Origin: Paraflavitalea devenefica
GTDB taxonomy: Bacteria > Bacteroidota > Bacteroidia > Chitinophagales > Chitinophagaceae
Direction: 5' to 3'
Assembly: GCF_011759375.1 (NCBI RefSeq)
Contig: NZ_JAARML010000001.1
Coordinates: 2,232,001 to 2,296,000 of the forward strand
Length of the DNA stretch: 64,000 nt
In this document: positions 1 to 8,584 of the stretch, one piece after another
Position numbering within the stretch: position 1 is the first letter of the stretch
Layout: the number at the start of each line of letters is the position of its first letter
Position numbers and translations under genes: made by a program
The notes under the pieces: generated by a model
Database searches by the model: none
Told to the model about the DNA's origin: nothing
The model's input: only the letters and a program-made list of their open reading frames with translations

Positions 1-970
1 GGATTAATTGTGCGGCCTTCTCACCCATCATCTGGAAATCACTGGAAATAGTAGTAATGCCATTCAGGATAATCTTCTTCAGCGGCGTTTCATTGTAAGA
101 GATCACTCCAACCTGTTTGCCCACTTTTAATTTCGTGGCCAGTATTCGTTCAATCAGGGTCACCAGGTCATTTTCCATCAGGTTAATATAGGCCTCGCCT
201 TCCTGTATCGGTTCTTCCTCAATGTCATGTACTACCTTATAATTAAACGCATACTGATTGCAGAAGCGGTAAAAGCCTTTTAAGATCTCCTGCGGGAAAT
301 AAGTATAGGCGGGGAAAATGATCTTCAGCGTATCATACTTGCTCAGTTGCTGCAAAGCCTGCTCCAGCGCATTGTAAATATCCTTCTCAAAATTCTCATA
401 TACGGCGCCATATTCACCATTCACGCCAGCTACCAACTTATCCAGCAGGATCAGCTTATTCTTGTCTATAATATTAATGATCTCATGCGCATTATCGCCA
501 CCTTCCATAAAATGGGGGATGATCACATAATGCGTATAATCATCTTTCTTGTTTTCCAGCAGCTTTTTGAAGAAAGCGAAGTCATTATTATAAATATAGA
601 AGTCCACGCTGGCCATCTCACCCAGTGCAGCCACAAAAGCATCATATACGATCTTTTTATGCGGACTTAGCTTGTTGAACAACAGGAATACCTTCAACTG
701 GTGGTTCACCTCGGTCGTCTTCACAAAGAAACCTTTACCCGGCACCGAGCCCAGTACACCTATTTTCTTGAGGTGCTTATATCCTTTCTCGGCCGTATCA
801 CGGGAGATCTCAAACTCGAAGCTCAACTCATTGATAGAAGGCAATATTTCATCTTTCGCTATCTTACCGTCTGCAATAGCCTTTACAATGGAATTGGCCA
901 GTTGCAGGTACTTGGGGGTGGCGGAATGATAGTCAATGTACAGGTGTTGATAGATCGGCGGCTTTTTCAT
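1..970 (-). CDS. GntR-family transcriptional regulator with sugar-binding-like domain (C-terminus cut by window edge)
   Basis: I translated this from the minus strand. The reading frame is open from an ATG at 970 to the left edge, so only 323 codons are present and the C-terminus is missing. Residues 1-75 form a GntR-type winged helix (SINELSFEFEISRDTAEKGY, then a VPGKGFFVK wing). The rest resembles the periplasmic-binding-protein-like effector domain found in LacI/GntR hybrids (for example KVGKQVGVISYNETPLKK). It is divergent from the rhamnose operon, with 274 bp between the starts. That position suggests it senses L-rhamnose or a phosphorylated intermediate and controls rhaT-rhaB; this role is inferred from position only. 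A TAGGTTTG -7 box lies 31 bp upstream of the start. Confidence 0.85.
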   Translation of the reverse strand, partial: MKKPPIYQHLYIDYHSATPKYLQLANSIVKAIADGKIAKDEILPSINELSFEFEISRDTAEKGYKHLKKIGVLGSVPGKGFFVKTTEVNHQLKVFLLFNKLSPHKKIVYDAFVAALGEMASVDFYIYNNDFAFFKKLLENKKDDYTHYVIIPHFMEGGDNAHEIINIIDKNKLILLDKLVAGVNGEYGAVYENFEKDIYNALEQALQQLSKYDTLKIIFPAYTYFPQEILKGFYRFCNQYAFNYKVVHDIEEEPIQEGEAYINLMENDLVTLIERILATKLKVGKQVGVISYNETPLKKIILNGITTISSDFQMMGEKAAQLI

Positions 971-1000
971 CACAGCGGCGTTCGTTAACTCATTAATTCT

Positions 1001-1008
1001 CAAACCTA
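1001..1008 (-). promoter_or_regulatory. Candidate -7 box for the GntR regulator gene
   Basis: The minus strand reads TAGGTTTG, a full match to the Bacteroidota -7 consensus TAnnTTTG, 31 bp upstream of the ATG at 970. No clear -33 TTG element was found at the usual spacing. Confidence 0.5.
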
Positions 1009-1144
1009 CAAAAAATGTGGCATGCAGACCGGCTTATTTACGGGAACGATTGCAGGGCAGGACAGCAACCATGAACCGGCAATCGGCAATGGATCTTATA
1101 CCGTCACCACACCCAACCATTTATAACGCGCTATTCGTCTACAA

Positions 1145-1155
1145 ACCATGATGGT
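1145..1155. promoter_or_regulatory. Short palindrome in the regulator-rhaT intergenic region
   Basis: ACCATGATGGT is a perfect inverted repeat with 5-bp arms around one G. It lies between the divergent regulator and rhaT genes, 90 bp upstream of rhaT, where an operator could lie. Chance occurrence is quite possible for so short a site. Confidence 0.25.
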
Positions 1156-1244
1156 ACATGACGGCGGACTAACTGAATCCGGCTACTTTTAATCACATTA
1201 TTTTGTAATTTCTTGCCAGGCCATATTGAAAAAACTTTTAACTC

Positions 1245-2366
1245 ATGGGTGTTATTTTCGGCGTTATATTTCACTTTATCGGCGGTTTTGCATCAGGAAG
1301 TTTCTACATACCATTTAAAAAAGTAAAAGGCTGGGCCTGGGAAAGCTACTGGATCATTGGCGGCCTTTTCTCCTGGCTCATTGTTCCCCCGCTGGCTGCT
1401 TATCTGACCATCCCCGATTTTGGCAGCATCATTAGCTCAACCGATTTTTCAGTGCTCAAGTGGACCTATATCATGGGTGTGCTCTGGGGCATTGGCGGTC
1501 TTACGTATGGGCTGGGCGTTCGCTACCTCGGTGTATCACTCGGCAGCTCCATTATCCTGGGGCTGTGTTCCATTTTCGGTTCGCTCATCCCCTCCGTGTA
1601 TTATGATATTTTTCCCGAAGCCGGGAAGGATACCATTACCGACCTGTTTACCCATCGCTGGGGACAGATGGTGCTATTGGGGTTGCTGGTATGCGTAATC
1701 GGCATTATCATTTGCGGCAAGGCCGGGGGCATGAAAGATAAAGACCTGGCCGCTAATAAAAGTGCTGCCAATCAGGAATTTAAGCTTGGCCTGGGATTGC
1801 TGGTAGCCATCATTTCCGGCGTGCTCAGCGCCTGTTTCAGCTTTGGCATTGAGGCGGGAACGCCCATGTCGGTCGTAGCCAACGAGGCCTGGAAAGCCGC
1901 CCATCCTGGCGAAGGAGAGTTCCTGTATCGAAACAATGTGATCTATGTGGTGTTATTATGGGGAGGGCTCACCACCAACCTGATCTGGTGCATGATCCTC
2001 AATGCCCGTAATAAAACATTTAAAGACTATACTAATAAGCAGGCGCCGCTCCGCAAAAACTACCTGTTCTCAGCGTTAGCCGGCACTACCTGGTTCCTGC
2101 AGTTCTTTTTCTACGGCATGGGCGAAAGCAGGCTGGGCAATGGCGCCAGCTCCTGGATACTGCACATGGCCTTCATTATACTCATCGCCAATGCCTGGGG
2201 CCTGGCGCTTAACGAATGGAAAGGCGTTACCCGGAAAACTAAAAATACCATCATCACCGGCATCGCGGTGATCCTGCTGTCCGTACTGATTGTAGGCTAT
2301 GGCAACTATCTCAAAGACAAGGCAAAAAAGGAACAGCAACAACAAACCGCAATTCATAGCATTTAA
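1245..2366 (+). CDS. rhaT: L-rhamnose/proton symporter RhaT
   Basis: This 373-residue integral membrane protein has about ten hydrophobic segments and the family start MGVIFGVIFHFIGGFASGSF. Other family-like stretches are IGGLTYGLGVRYLGVSLGSS and the C-terminal SSWILHMAFIILIANAWG. The length fits the RhaT (DMT superfamily) family. It would import L-rhamnose across the inner membrane with a proton. It is the first gene of the operon, and rhaEW follows 10 bp after its stop. A degenerate -7-like TTATTTTG lies around 1198-1205, but no convincing promoter was identified. Confidence 0.92.
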   Translation: MGVIFGVIFHFIGGFASGSFYIPFKKVKGWAWESYWIIGGLFSWLIVPPLAAYLTIPDFGSIISSTDFSVLKWTYIMGVLWGIGGLTYGLGVRYLGVSLGSSIILGLCSIFGSLIPSVYYDIFPEAGKDTITDLFTHRWGQMVLLGLLVCVIGIIICGKAGGMKDKDLAANKSAANQEFKLGLGLLVAIISGVLSACFSFGIEAGTPMSVVANEAWKAAHPGEGEFLYRNNVIYVVLLWGGLTTNLIWCMILNARNKTFKDYTNKQAPLRKNYLFSALAGTTWFLQFFFYGMGESRLGNGASSWILHMAFIILIANAWGLALNEWKGVTRKTKNTIITGIAVILLSVLIVGYGNYLKDKAKKEQQQQTAIHSI

Positions 2367-2376
2367 ATATTTGAAA

Positions 2377-4530
2377 ATGTCTGTTACTACATCAACATTT
2401 AAGCATGTCAGTTATTTGTGGAATGAAGCTACAGCCGCCTCTATGGCTGGTGATGAAGTGGCTTTGTTGATTTATCGTTCTAACCTGCTGGGCGCCGACC
2501 TGCGGCTTACCAATTATGGCGGCGGCAATACCTCGTGCAAAGTAATAGCCAAAGACCCCCTCACCGGAAAGGAAACAGAAGTGATGTGGATCAAAGGCTC
2601 CGGTGGCGATATCGGCACCCTTAAAAAAAGCGGCCTGGCTGCTTTGTATGTCGACCGCCTGCGTAGCCTTACCAACGTATACCGTGGCATTCAGTATGAA
2701 GATGAAATGGTAGAGCTGTTCAATCATTGCATATTCGACCTCAGCTCCAAAGCACCTTCCATTGATACCCCTCTCCACGGCTTTTTGCCTTTCAAACACA
2801 TTGATCACCTGCATCCCGATGCGGCCATTGCCATCGCTGCCGCGAAAGACGGCAAGCGCATTACGCAGGAGATCTTCAAAGGCGCTATTGGTTGGGTAGA
2901 ATGGCAACGTCCCGGCTTCGACCTCGGCCTTAAACTGAAGCAATGCCTGGATGAAAATCCCGGCATCCGTGGTATTATGCTGGGTTCTCATGGTCTCTTT
3001 ACATGGGGTGATACGGCTTATGAAAGCTATATCAATACCCTCGAAGTGATAGAGCGTTGCGCAGAATACATAGAATCAAAATCAAAGAAGGAAAACACCT
3101 TCGGTGGCGCTAAGCTAACGTCCCTTAAGAAAGAAGACCGGCTGAAACAGGCGGCCCTGCTCGCCCCCATATTACGGGGTTTTTGTTCCGGAGCCGGTAT
3201 GTCCCCCCTTCAGGGGGGATCAGGGGGGGCTTCCCGTATGATCGGACACTTTACCGATGATGACCGGGTGCTGCAGTTTATTAATTCCAAAGATCTGGAC
3301 AGGCTGGCGCCCATGGGTACCAGTTGCCCCGACCACTTCCTGCGTACCAAGATCAGTCCGCTGGTATTGACCCTGGCGCCGGATGCTAACCTAACCGATG
3401 CCAAGCAACTCAAAGAACAACTGACAGCGCCTTTTGAGGCATACCGCAACATGTATGCGGAATACTATAATTCCTGCAAGCATCCCAATAGTCCCGCCAT
3501 GCGCGATCCCAATCCCGTGGTGATCCTGTATCCCGGCGTTGGTATGTTCACTTTTGCGAAAGATAAACAAACGGCCCGCGTAGCTGCCGAGTTTTATGCG
3601 AATGCCATTAATGTAATGCGTGGCGCGGAAGCCATCTCTTCTTATACTTCACTGCCCCGCCAGGAAGCATTCAACATTGAATACTGGTTGCTGGAAGAAG
3701 CCAAGCTGCAGCGGATGCCTAAGCCGAAACCGCTATCCGGCAAGATTGCCTTGGTAACCGGCAGCGCCGGCGGCATTGGTAAAGCCATCGCTAAAAAGTT
3801 TGCCGATGAAGGCGCCTGTGTGATCATTAATGACAATGATGCCTCCCGCCTGGAAAGCGCGAAAGAGGATTTCCAGAAAAAATATGGTAAAGATGTTTTC
3901 AGTACAGCGGTGCTGGATGTTACCAATGAAAATGATATTGAGCATGCCTATACTACAGCGGCCCTTGCTTTTGGCGGGATAGATATTGTAGTGAACTGTG
4001 CCGGTCTTTCCATTTCCAAGCCGATTGAAGAGCATACAGAGAAAGATTGGGACCTGCTGTATGATGTACTGGTGAAAGGCCAGTTCTTTGTAACGCAGGC
4101 CGGCGTGAATATCATGCGCAAGCAGGGACTGGATGGCGATGTGCTCAACATTGTAAGTAAGAATGCCCTGGTATCGGGTCCGAATAATGCCGGTTATGGT
4201 TCTGCCAAAGCGGCGCAGTTGCACCTCAGCCGCCTCAATGCTGCCGAGCTGGGTAAAGACAATATCCGCGTGAATGTCATCAATCCCGATGCGGTTATTT
4301 CCGATAGTAAGATCTGGGAAGGCGCCTGGGCCGAAGGCCGCGCCAAAGCTTATGGCGTAAAGGTGGAAGACCTGCCGGCTTTCTATGCCAAACGTACTTT
4401 ACTCAATGAGATCATCTTACCGGAAGACATTGCCAATGCCTGTTTCGTATTCGTAGGCGGCCTGCTGGATAAATCAACCGGCAATGTGCTGAATGTGGAT
4501 GGAGGAGTAGCAATGGCTTTCGTAAGATAA
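2377..4530 (+). CDS. rhaEW: Bifunctional L-rhamnulose-1-phosphate aldolase / lactaldehyde dehydrogenase (RhaEW type)
   Basis: This is a two-domain cytoplasmic enzyme of 717 residues. Residues 1 to about 430 are a class II aldolase domain (family-like LRLTNYGGGNTSCK, MWIKGSGGD, GSHGLF). It cleaves L-rhamnulose-1-phosphate to dihydroxyacetone phosphate and L-lactaldehyde. From about residue 455 there is a short-chain dehydrogenase with the nucleotide motif TGSAGGIG, NCAG and the active-site YGSAK. It would oxidise the lactaldehyde to lactate. I chose the ATG at 2377, 10 bp after rhaT. A longer frame from 2299 only overlaps rhaT in another phase. Around residues 275-286 the aldolase domain carries MSPLQGGSGGAS, encoded by a GC-rich hairpin sequence that looks inserted (see findings). 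Confidence 0.93.
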   Translation: MSVTTSTFKHVSYLWNEATAASMAGDEVALLIYRSNLLGADLRLTNYGGGNTSCKVIAKDPLTGKETEVMWIKGSGGDIGTLKKSGLAALYVDRLRSLTNVYRGIQYEDEMVELFNHCIFDLSSKAPSIDTPLHGFLPFKHIDHLHPDAAIAIAAAKDGKRITQEIFKGAIGWVEWQRPGFDLGLKLKQCLDENPGIRGIMLGSHGLFTWGDTAYESYINTLEVIERCAEYIESKSKKENTFGGAKLTSLKKEDRLKQAALLAPILRGFCSGAGMSPLQGGSGGASRMIGHFTDDDRVLQFINSKDLDRLAPMGTSCPDHFLRTKISPLVLTLAPDANLTDAKQLKEQLTAPFEAYRNMYAEYYNSCKHPNSPAMRDPNPVVILYPGVGMFTFAKDKQTARVAAEFYANAINVMRGAEAISSYTSLPRQEAFNIEYWLLEEAKLQRMPKPKPLSGKIALVTGSAGGIGKAIAKKFADEGACVIINDNDASRLESAKEDFQKKYGKDVFSTAVLDVTNENDIEHAYTTAALAFGGIDIVVNCAGLSISKPIEEHTEKDWDLLYDVLVKGQFFVTQAGVNIMRKQGLDGDVLNIVSKNALVSGPNNAGYGSAKAAQLHLSRLNAAELGKDNIRVNVINPDAVISDSKIWEGAWAEGRAKAYGVKVEDLPAFYAKRTLLNEIILPEDIANACFVFVGGLLDKSTGNVLNVDGGVAMAFVR
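3203..3228. repeat. GC-rich hairpin repeat inside the rhaEW reading frame
   Basis: A CCCCCC-TTCA-GGGGGG stem-loop is followed by ATCAGGGGGGG. The block keeps the frame open and adds a Gly/Ser-rich stretch to the aldolase domain. Its composition is unlike the surrounding coding sequence and resembles small intergenic repeats. Confidence 0.5.
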
Positions 4531-4543
4531 TAAATCATCCACT

Positions 4544-4566
4544 GTCGCCAGCCTCTGGCTGGTGAC
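4544..4566. repeat. First of two adjacent REP-like hairpins between rhaEW and rhaM
   Basis: A 10-bp stem (one G-T pair) closes on a TCT loop: GTCGCCAGCC / GGCTGGTGAC. No T-tract follows on the plus strand, so it is more likely an mRNA-stabilising or REP-like element than a terminator. Confidence 0.6.
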
Positions 4567-4574
4567 GGTTATTT

Positions 4575-4591
4575 CAGAGCCTCTGGCTCTG
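4575..4591. repeat. Second of two adjacent REP-like hairpins between rhaEW and rhaM
   Basis: CAGAGCC-TCT-GGCTCTG is a perfect 7-bp stem. It shares the core AGCCTCTGGCT with the hairpin 10 bp upstream. It lies 17 bp before the rhaM start codon. Confidence 0.6.
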
Positions 4592-4607
4592 GCTGAAAAA
4601 AATTACT

Positions 4608-4922
4608 ATGGCGCGCGTAGCATTCAAAATGCAACTGTATAAGGGCTTCGAAGAGGAATACCTCAAACGGCATGAGGCGCTGTGGCCGGAGCTGGAACAA
4701 CTGCTGAAACAAACCGGCATCAGTGAATATTCCATCTTTCTCGATGAAACCACCAATAGCCTGTTTGGCGTGCTGAAGGCAACGGATCCCAAAGCGCTGG
4801 ATAACCTGCCTGCACAGCCCGTCATGCAAAAGTGGTGGGCCTACATGAAAGACATTATGGAAAGCAACCCGGATAATTCACCCGTGAGTATTCCCTTAAA
4901 AGAAGTATTTTACTTACCATAA
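4608..4922 (+). CDS. rhaM: L-rhamnose mutarotase RhaM
   Basis: The 104-residue protein has the full length of the RhaM family. It keeps the N-terminal FKMQLYKGFEEEYLKRHEALWPEL with the catalytic-type His, followed by SIFLDE and the C-terminal QKWWAYMKDIME. It interconverts the alpha and beta anomers of L-rhamnose in the cytoplasm, supplying the anomer used by the isomerase. It sits between the aldolase and isomerase genes. Two hairpins occupy the 77-bp upstream spacer, which may set relative expression. Confidence 0.93.
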   Translation: MARVAFKMQLYKGFEEEYLKRHEALWPELEQLLKQTGISEYSIFLDETTNSLFGVLKATDPKALDNLPAQPVMQKWWAYMKDIMESNPDNSPVSIPLKEVFYLP

Positions 4923-4933
4923 AACGATTGAAC

Positions 4934-6208
4934 ATGCAAGTGGAAAAGCATAAGATTGACAGCCATAACAGTGACCTTCTTGCTCAACATAAACGCAAAT
5001 TGGATTTTGTAGCCGCTGATGTACCCGATGTTAAATCAGTTATTCAGAAACTAAAGGATTTCCAGGTAGCCATCCCCAGTTGGGCACTCGGCACTGGTGG
5101 CACCCGCTTTGGCCGTTTTTCCGGCGGAGGCGAACCCCGCACCCTTGAAGAGAAGATTGAAGATGTAGGTCTATTACATAGCCTCAACCAATCGGGCGGC
5201 GCCATCTCCCTGCACATACCCTGGGACATTCCCGAAAATGCACAGGCCATCAAAGCGTTGGCTGCACAACACGGCCTGCGCTTCGATGCCGTAAACTCCA
5301 ACACCTTCCAGGACCAGAAAGATCAAAAGCATAGCTATAAATTCGGCTCCCTGCAGCATGTGGACAAAGCAGTACGCAAACAAGCCATTGAACACAATAT
5401 TGAGGTGATAAAACATGGTGTAGAGCTGGGTTCCGATTCCATCACCGTATGGCTGTCGGATGGATCCTGCTTTCCCGGCCAGCTCAACTTCCGTAAGGCA
5501 TTTCAGCGTACGCTGGAAGGTTTGCAGGAGATCTATGCCGCCCTGCCCGCCCACTGGAAAATGTTTGTAGAATACAAAGCTTTTGAACCCAATTTCTATT
5601 CAATGACCGTGGGCGATTGGGGCCAGTCATTATTATATGCCAACAAATTAGGACCGAAGGCCTATACCCTGGTAGACCTTGGTCACCACCTGCCCAATGC
5701 CAATATTGAGCAGATCGTGGCGCTCTTACTCAATGAAGGAAAGCTCGGTGGTTTCCATTTCAATGATTCCAAGTATGGTGATGACGATCTTACTGTAGGC
5801 AGCATCAATCCTTACCAGTTATTCCTCATCTTTAATGAACTGGTGGAAGGGATGGATGCCCGGTCTATGAACCATACTACCGACCTTGGCTGGATGATTG
5901 ATGCCTCGCACAATGTAAAAGATCCGCTGGAAGACCTGCTGCAATCAGTAGAAGCGATCAAGATCGCTTATGCGCAGGCCCTGCTGGTAGATACAAAGGC
6001 TTTGCAACAGGCGCAGGAAAACAATGATGTGGCAAAGGCCCAGGAAATACTGCAACAGGCTTACCGTACAGATGTGCGTCCCCTCGTGGCCGAAGCACGC
6101 CTGCAGGCCGGTGGCGCGTTGCAGCCCCTCGCATTCTACCGCACTGCGAAAGTGCGTGAGCAGTTGATCAAAGACCGCGGACAAAAAACCGTAGCTACAG
6201 GATTATAA
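4934..6208 (+). CDS. rhaI: L-rhamnose isomerase, RhaI type (sugar isomerase, TIM barrel)
   Basis: The 424-residue protein resembles RhaI-type (Pseudomonas-like) L-rhamnose isomerases rather than E. coli RhaA. Supporting stretches are SWALGTGGTRFGRFSGGGEP, SLHIPWD, the metal-site region FVEYKAFEPNFYS, LVDLGHH and GFHFNDSKYGDDD. It would convert L-rhamnose to L-rhamnulose using divalent metals. The ATG at 4934 lies 11 bp after rhaM; a TTG two codons upstream is a less likely start. The next gene in the operon is the kinase. Confidence 0.9.
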   Translation: MQVEKHKIDSHNSDLLAQHKRKLDFVAADVPDVKSVIQKLKDFQVAIPSWALGTGGTRFGRFSGGGEPRTLEEKIEDVGLLHSLNQSGGAISLHIPWDIPENAQAIKALAAQHGLRFDAVNSNTFQDQKDQKHSYKFGSLQHVDKAVRKQAIEHNIEVIKHGVELGSDSITVWLSDGSCFPGQLNFRKAFQRTLEGLQEIYAALPAHWKMFVEYKAFEPNFYSMTVGDWGQSLLYANKLGPKAYTLVDLGHHLPNANIEQIVALLLNEGKLGGFHFNDSKYGDDDLTVGSINPYQLFLIFNELVEGMDARSMNHTTDLGWMIDASHNVKDPLEDLLQSVEAIKIAYAQALLVDTKALQQAQENNDVAKAQEILQQAYRTDVRPLVAEARLQAGGALQPLAFYRTAKVREQLIKDRGQKTVATGL

Positions 6209-6219
6209 TAAAGCAGCCA

Positions 6220-7632
6220 GTGACCACCACGCCCGTCATAGCGATCTTCGACATTGGCAAAACCAATAAGAAGTTTTTCATCTTCGATGAAGACTACAAC
6301 ATCCTGTTGGAGCGGTCAACGCCTTTCTCTGAAACAAAAGACGAGGATGGCGATCCCTGTGAAGACATTGTAGCCCTCACCCAATGGGTCAGGAAATCCC
6401 TGCAGGAAATATTGGCCATGCGGGAGTTCGACCTTAAAGCGGTGAATTGCTCTACCTATGGCGCCAGCTTTGTACACATCAATGCAGAAGGCAAACCGGT
6501 AGCGCCTTTGTATAATTACCTCAAGCCTTACCCAGCCGACCTGCAAAAAGCATTTTACCAGAAATATGGTGGGGAGATCACCTTCTCCATTCATACGGCT
6601 TCACCGGCATTGGGCAACCTCAACTCCGGCCTGCAGTTATACTGGTTAAAAGAGGAAAAGCCGCAGTTGTTCGACAAGATCAGGTATTCCCTGCACCTGC
6701 CTCAATACATGAGCTACCTGCTTACCGGTAAAACCTATTCGGATATTACCAGTATCGGTTGTCATACGGCGCTTTGGAATTTCTCGCAGAACCATTATCA
6801 TGAGTGGCTGTTCCGTGAAGCAGTGATAGATAAACTGGCGCCCATTTTCCCCTCCAACCAGTTGATCCCGGCTTCATTCAACGGCCGGCCGGTGCTGAGT
6901 GGGGTAGGGTTACATGATAGTTCAGCTGCCCTGATCCCTTACCTGTCCAACTTTACCGAACCCTTTGTGCTCATTTCTACAGGCACCTGGTGTATTACCC
7001 TCAACCCCTTTAACCAATCGAGGTTACTGGCTGAAGAGCTGCAACAGGATTGTCTCTGTTACATGGAATTCAGGGCGAAGCCGGTCAAGGCATCCCGCCT
7101 CTTTGCAGGGTATGAACATGAGCAGCAGGTGAAGAAACTGGCGGAACATTTCAGCTTGTCTGAAAACTATTATAAAACGGTGGCATACAATCCGGCTATA
7201 GTGGCCAAACTAATAGCGGCGCCTGCCGTACAAACAGCAGCAGACGCACCAAAGCTTTTGCAGCAGTCGGCCTTTGGCAGCAGGTCACTCGCGGGGTTTG
7301 CTACTTATGAAGAAGCCTATCACCAGTTGATCATAGACCTCATGGCGCAGCAGGTAGCTTCTACCAACCTCGTCATGAACAGGGAGGTGAAGAAGATCTT
7401 TGTGGATGGCGGCTTTAGCCGCAATCCGGTGTACATGCACCTGTTGGCCAATGCTTATCCGCAGGTGGAAGTGTATGCCGCTTCCATTGCGCAGGCCTCA
7501 GCCGTAGGCGCTGCCATGGCAGTACATGCTTACTGGAACAAGCAATCCGCGCCATTGGAACTGATTGATCTCAAAAAATACCCTCACTTTTCTATCCACA
7601 CCGACAACGACTTCCATATTGTATCACGATAA
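6220..7632 (+). CDS. rhaB: L-rhamnulokinase-like FGGY carbohydrate kinase
   Basis: This 470-residue FGGY kinase starts at a GTG codon 11 bp after rhaI. The N-terminal ATPase phosphate-1 motif is IAIFDIGKTNKKFF. Family-like STYGASFVHI and the C-terminal phosphate-2 and adenosine-like stretches (ISTGTWCITL, KIFVDGGFSRNPVY) are present. It would phosphorylate L-rhamnulose at C1. The sequence is divergent from enterobacterial RhaB, so the assignment rests on operon context as well as family. Its last 49 bp overlap the convergent hydrolase gene. Confidence 0.87.
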   Translation: MTTTPVIAIFDIGKTNKKFFIFDEDYNILLERSTPFSETKDEDGDPCEDIVALTQWVRKSLQEILAMREFDLKAVNCSTYGASFVHINAEGKPVAPLYNYLKPYPADLQKAFYQKYGGEITFSIHTASPALGNLNSGLQLYWLKEEKPQLFDKIRYSLHLPQYMSYLLTGKTYSDITSIGCHTALWNFSQNHYHEWLFREAVIDKLAPIFPSNQLIPASFNGRPVLSGVGLHDSSAALIPYLSNFTEPFVLISTGTWCITLNPFNQSRLLAEELQQDCLCYMEFRAKPVKASRLFAGYEHEQQVKKLAEHFSLSENYYKTVAYNPAIVAKLIAAPAVQTAADAPKLLQQSAFGSRSLAGFATYEEAYHQLIIDLMAQQVASTNLVMNREVKKIFVDGGFSRNPVYMHLLANAYPQVEVYAASIAQASAVGAAMAVHAYWNKQSAPLELIDLKKYPHFSIHTDNDFHIVSR

Positions 7633-8420
7633 TGCTTTCTGAATGGCCCCAGGTGGCCTGTCTTCTTCATGCCTGTATTGGCGGGGGTTAAGTGATGCCA
7701 GGTAACCTGTGCACTGGAGAAATAATTCAGTAATTCCTGTACGGCCCTGCGGGGTGAGCGCCAGTCATCGGAAAAGCTGAAAGCAAGGAGAGGTATCTGT
7801 AACTTTCGGTAATTATTATCGGGGAATTGGTCAAAGAGCCCATTGGAATTACTGCACCAGTTGAGCCATTCATGTACCACGCCTTTGGGCAGGTTGGGCA
7901 AGGAGCCCGCCCACTTGCCGGGCAAATAGCCAAACACGGTATAGAGCGTGCGGATGAATATCTTTTGCAGCCGGATGCGCACCCTTCCTTTCAGTGGCCA
8001 TAATTTTTTACAGGTAAGGGAACTGTTGATGAGCACCAGGCGACTGATGTATTGACTGGCAGGTGACAGCCCGACGAGTTCGCCGCCCACCCCATGACCA
8101 ATAAAAATAATTTCTTTTCCGGGAAAATTGTTTCTGGTATAAAGGATTACTGCGTCTAAGTCTTGTACCGCCCATTGGTGCAGGTCGGCTTTATAGCCTT
8201 TTAAATGATCAGGCGCCGACAGGCCTACACCACGGTAATCGAAAGTGACTACGGGGTATCCTTCCGACTGGAGGTACACAGCCAGATCATGGTAGTATTC
8301 CTGGGTTACGGCCACGGACGAGCCAATCAGGATCACTTTGTGATGGGCTGTATCATGGGCATACAGCTTCACACCGATCCTGTAACCATCCTTGGTCCGT
8401 ATCGTATTGCTTTCATACAT
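7584..8420 (-). CDS. Alpha/beta-hydrolase fold protein with Gly at the nucleophile position
   Basis: The 278-residue cytoplasmic protein has a recognisable alpha/beta hydrolase core: FDYRGVGLS, then the elbow region FIGHGVGG at residues 107-113. The acid candidate is FSFSDDWRSP (Asp218/219) and the His region is KKTGHLGPF (His256). In the GxSxG elbow the expected Ser is Gly110, encoded GGG, which is more than one base from any Ser TCN codon. The enzyme may be inactive or use another mechanism. The gene is convergent with rhaB and overlaps it by 49 bp. Nothing links it to rhamnose metabolism. Confidence 0.8.
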   Translation of the reverse strand: MYESNTIRTKDGYRIGVKLYAHDTAHHKVILIGSSVAVTQEYYHDLAVYLQSEGYPVVTFDYRGVGLSAPDHLKGYKADLHQWAVQDLDAVILYTRNNFPGKEIIFIGHGVGGELVGLSPASQYISRLVLINSSLTCKKLWPLKGRVRIRLQKIFIRTLYTVFGYLPGKWAGSLPNLPKGVVHEWLNWCSNSNGLFDQFPDNNYRKLQIPLLAFSFSDDWRSPRRAVQELLNYFSSAQVTWHHLTPANTGMKKTGHLGPFRKHYRDTIWKSLSVWIEK

Positions 8421-8472
8421 AGAGGTACTGTATTGGATTCAAAATAGTAGATTGTTCACATTTGCTTACCGC

Positions 8473-8497
8473 GCTGCGAGGCTTACAGCCTCGCAGC
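8473..8497. terminator. Perfect 11-bp hairpin downstream of the LytTR regulator
   Basis: GCTGCGAGGCT-TAC-AGCCTCGCAGC is a perfect 11-bp stem. It lies in the 201-bp gap after the regulator's stop codon (8622, minus strand). It is one of four stem-loops in this gap. There is no strong T-tract on the minus-strand side, so a terminator role is only likely, not shown. Confidence 0.4.
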
Positions 8498-8506
8498 TTT
8501 ATTACT

Positions 8507-8519
8507 GGGCTTTTAGCCC
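8507..8519. repeat. Small stem-loop in the hairpin cluster
   Basis: GGGCT-TTT-AGCCC, a 5-bp stem. It sits between the larger hairpins at 8473 and 8585. Confidence 0.4.
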
Positions 8520-8584
8520 TGGTTCTTCAGGCAGTCTCGAAGCAAAAGCTTCTGAATGCTGAATACTGGATTTTGGATTCTTCC

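Noticed and set aside
2299..2376. Upstream start for rhaEW overlapping rhaT
   Set aside because: The added 26 residues are rhaT coding sequence in another phase. The ATG at 2377 follows the rhaT stop and begins a family-like N-terminus.
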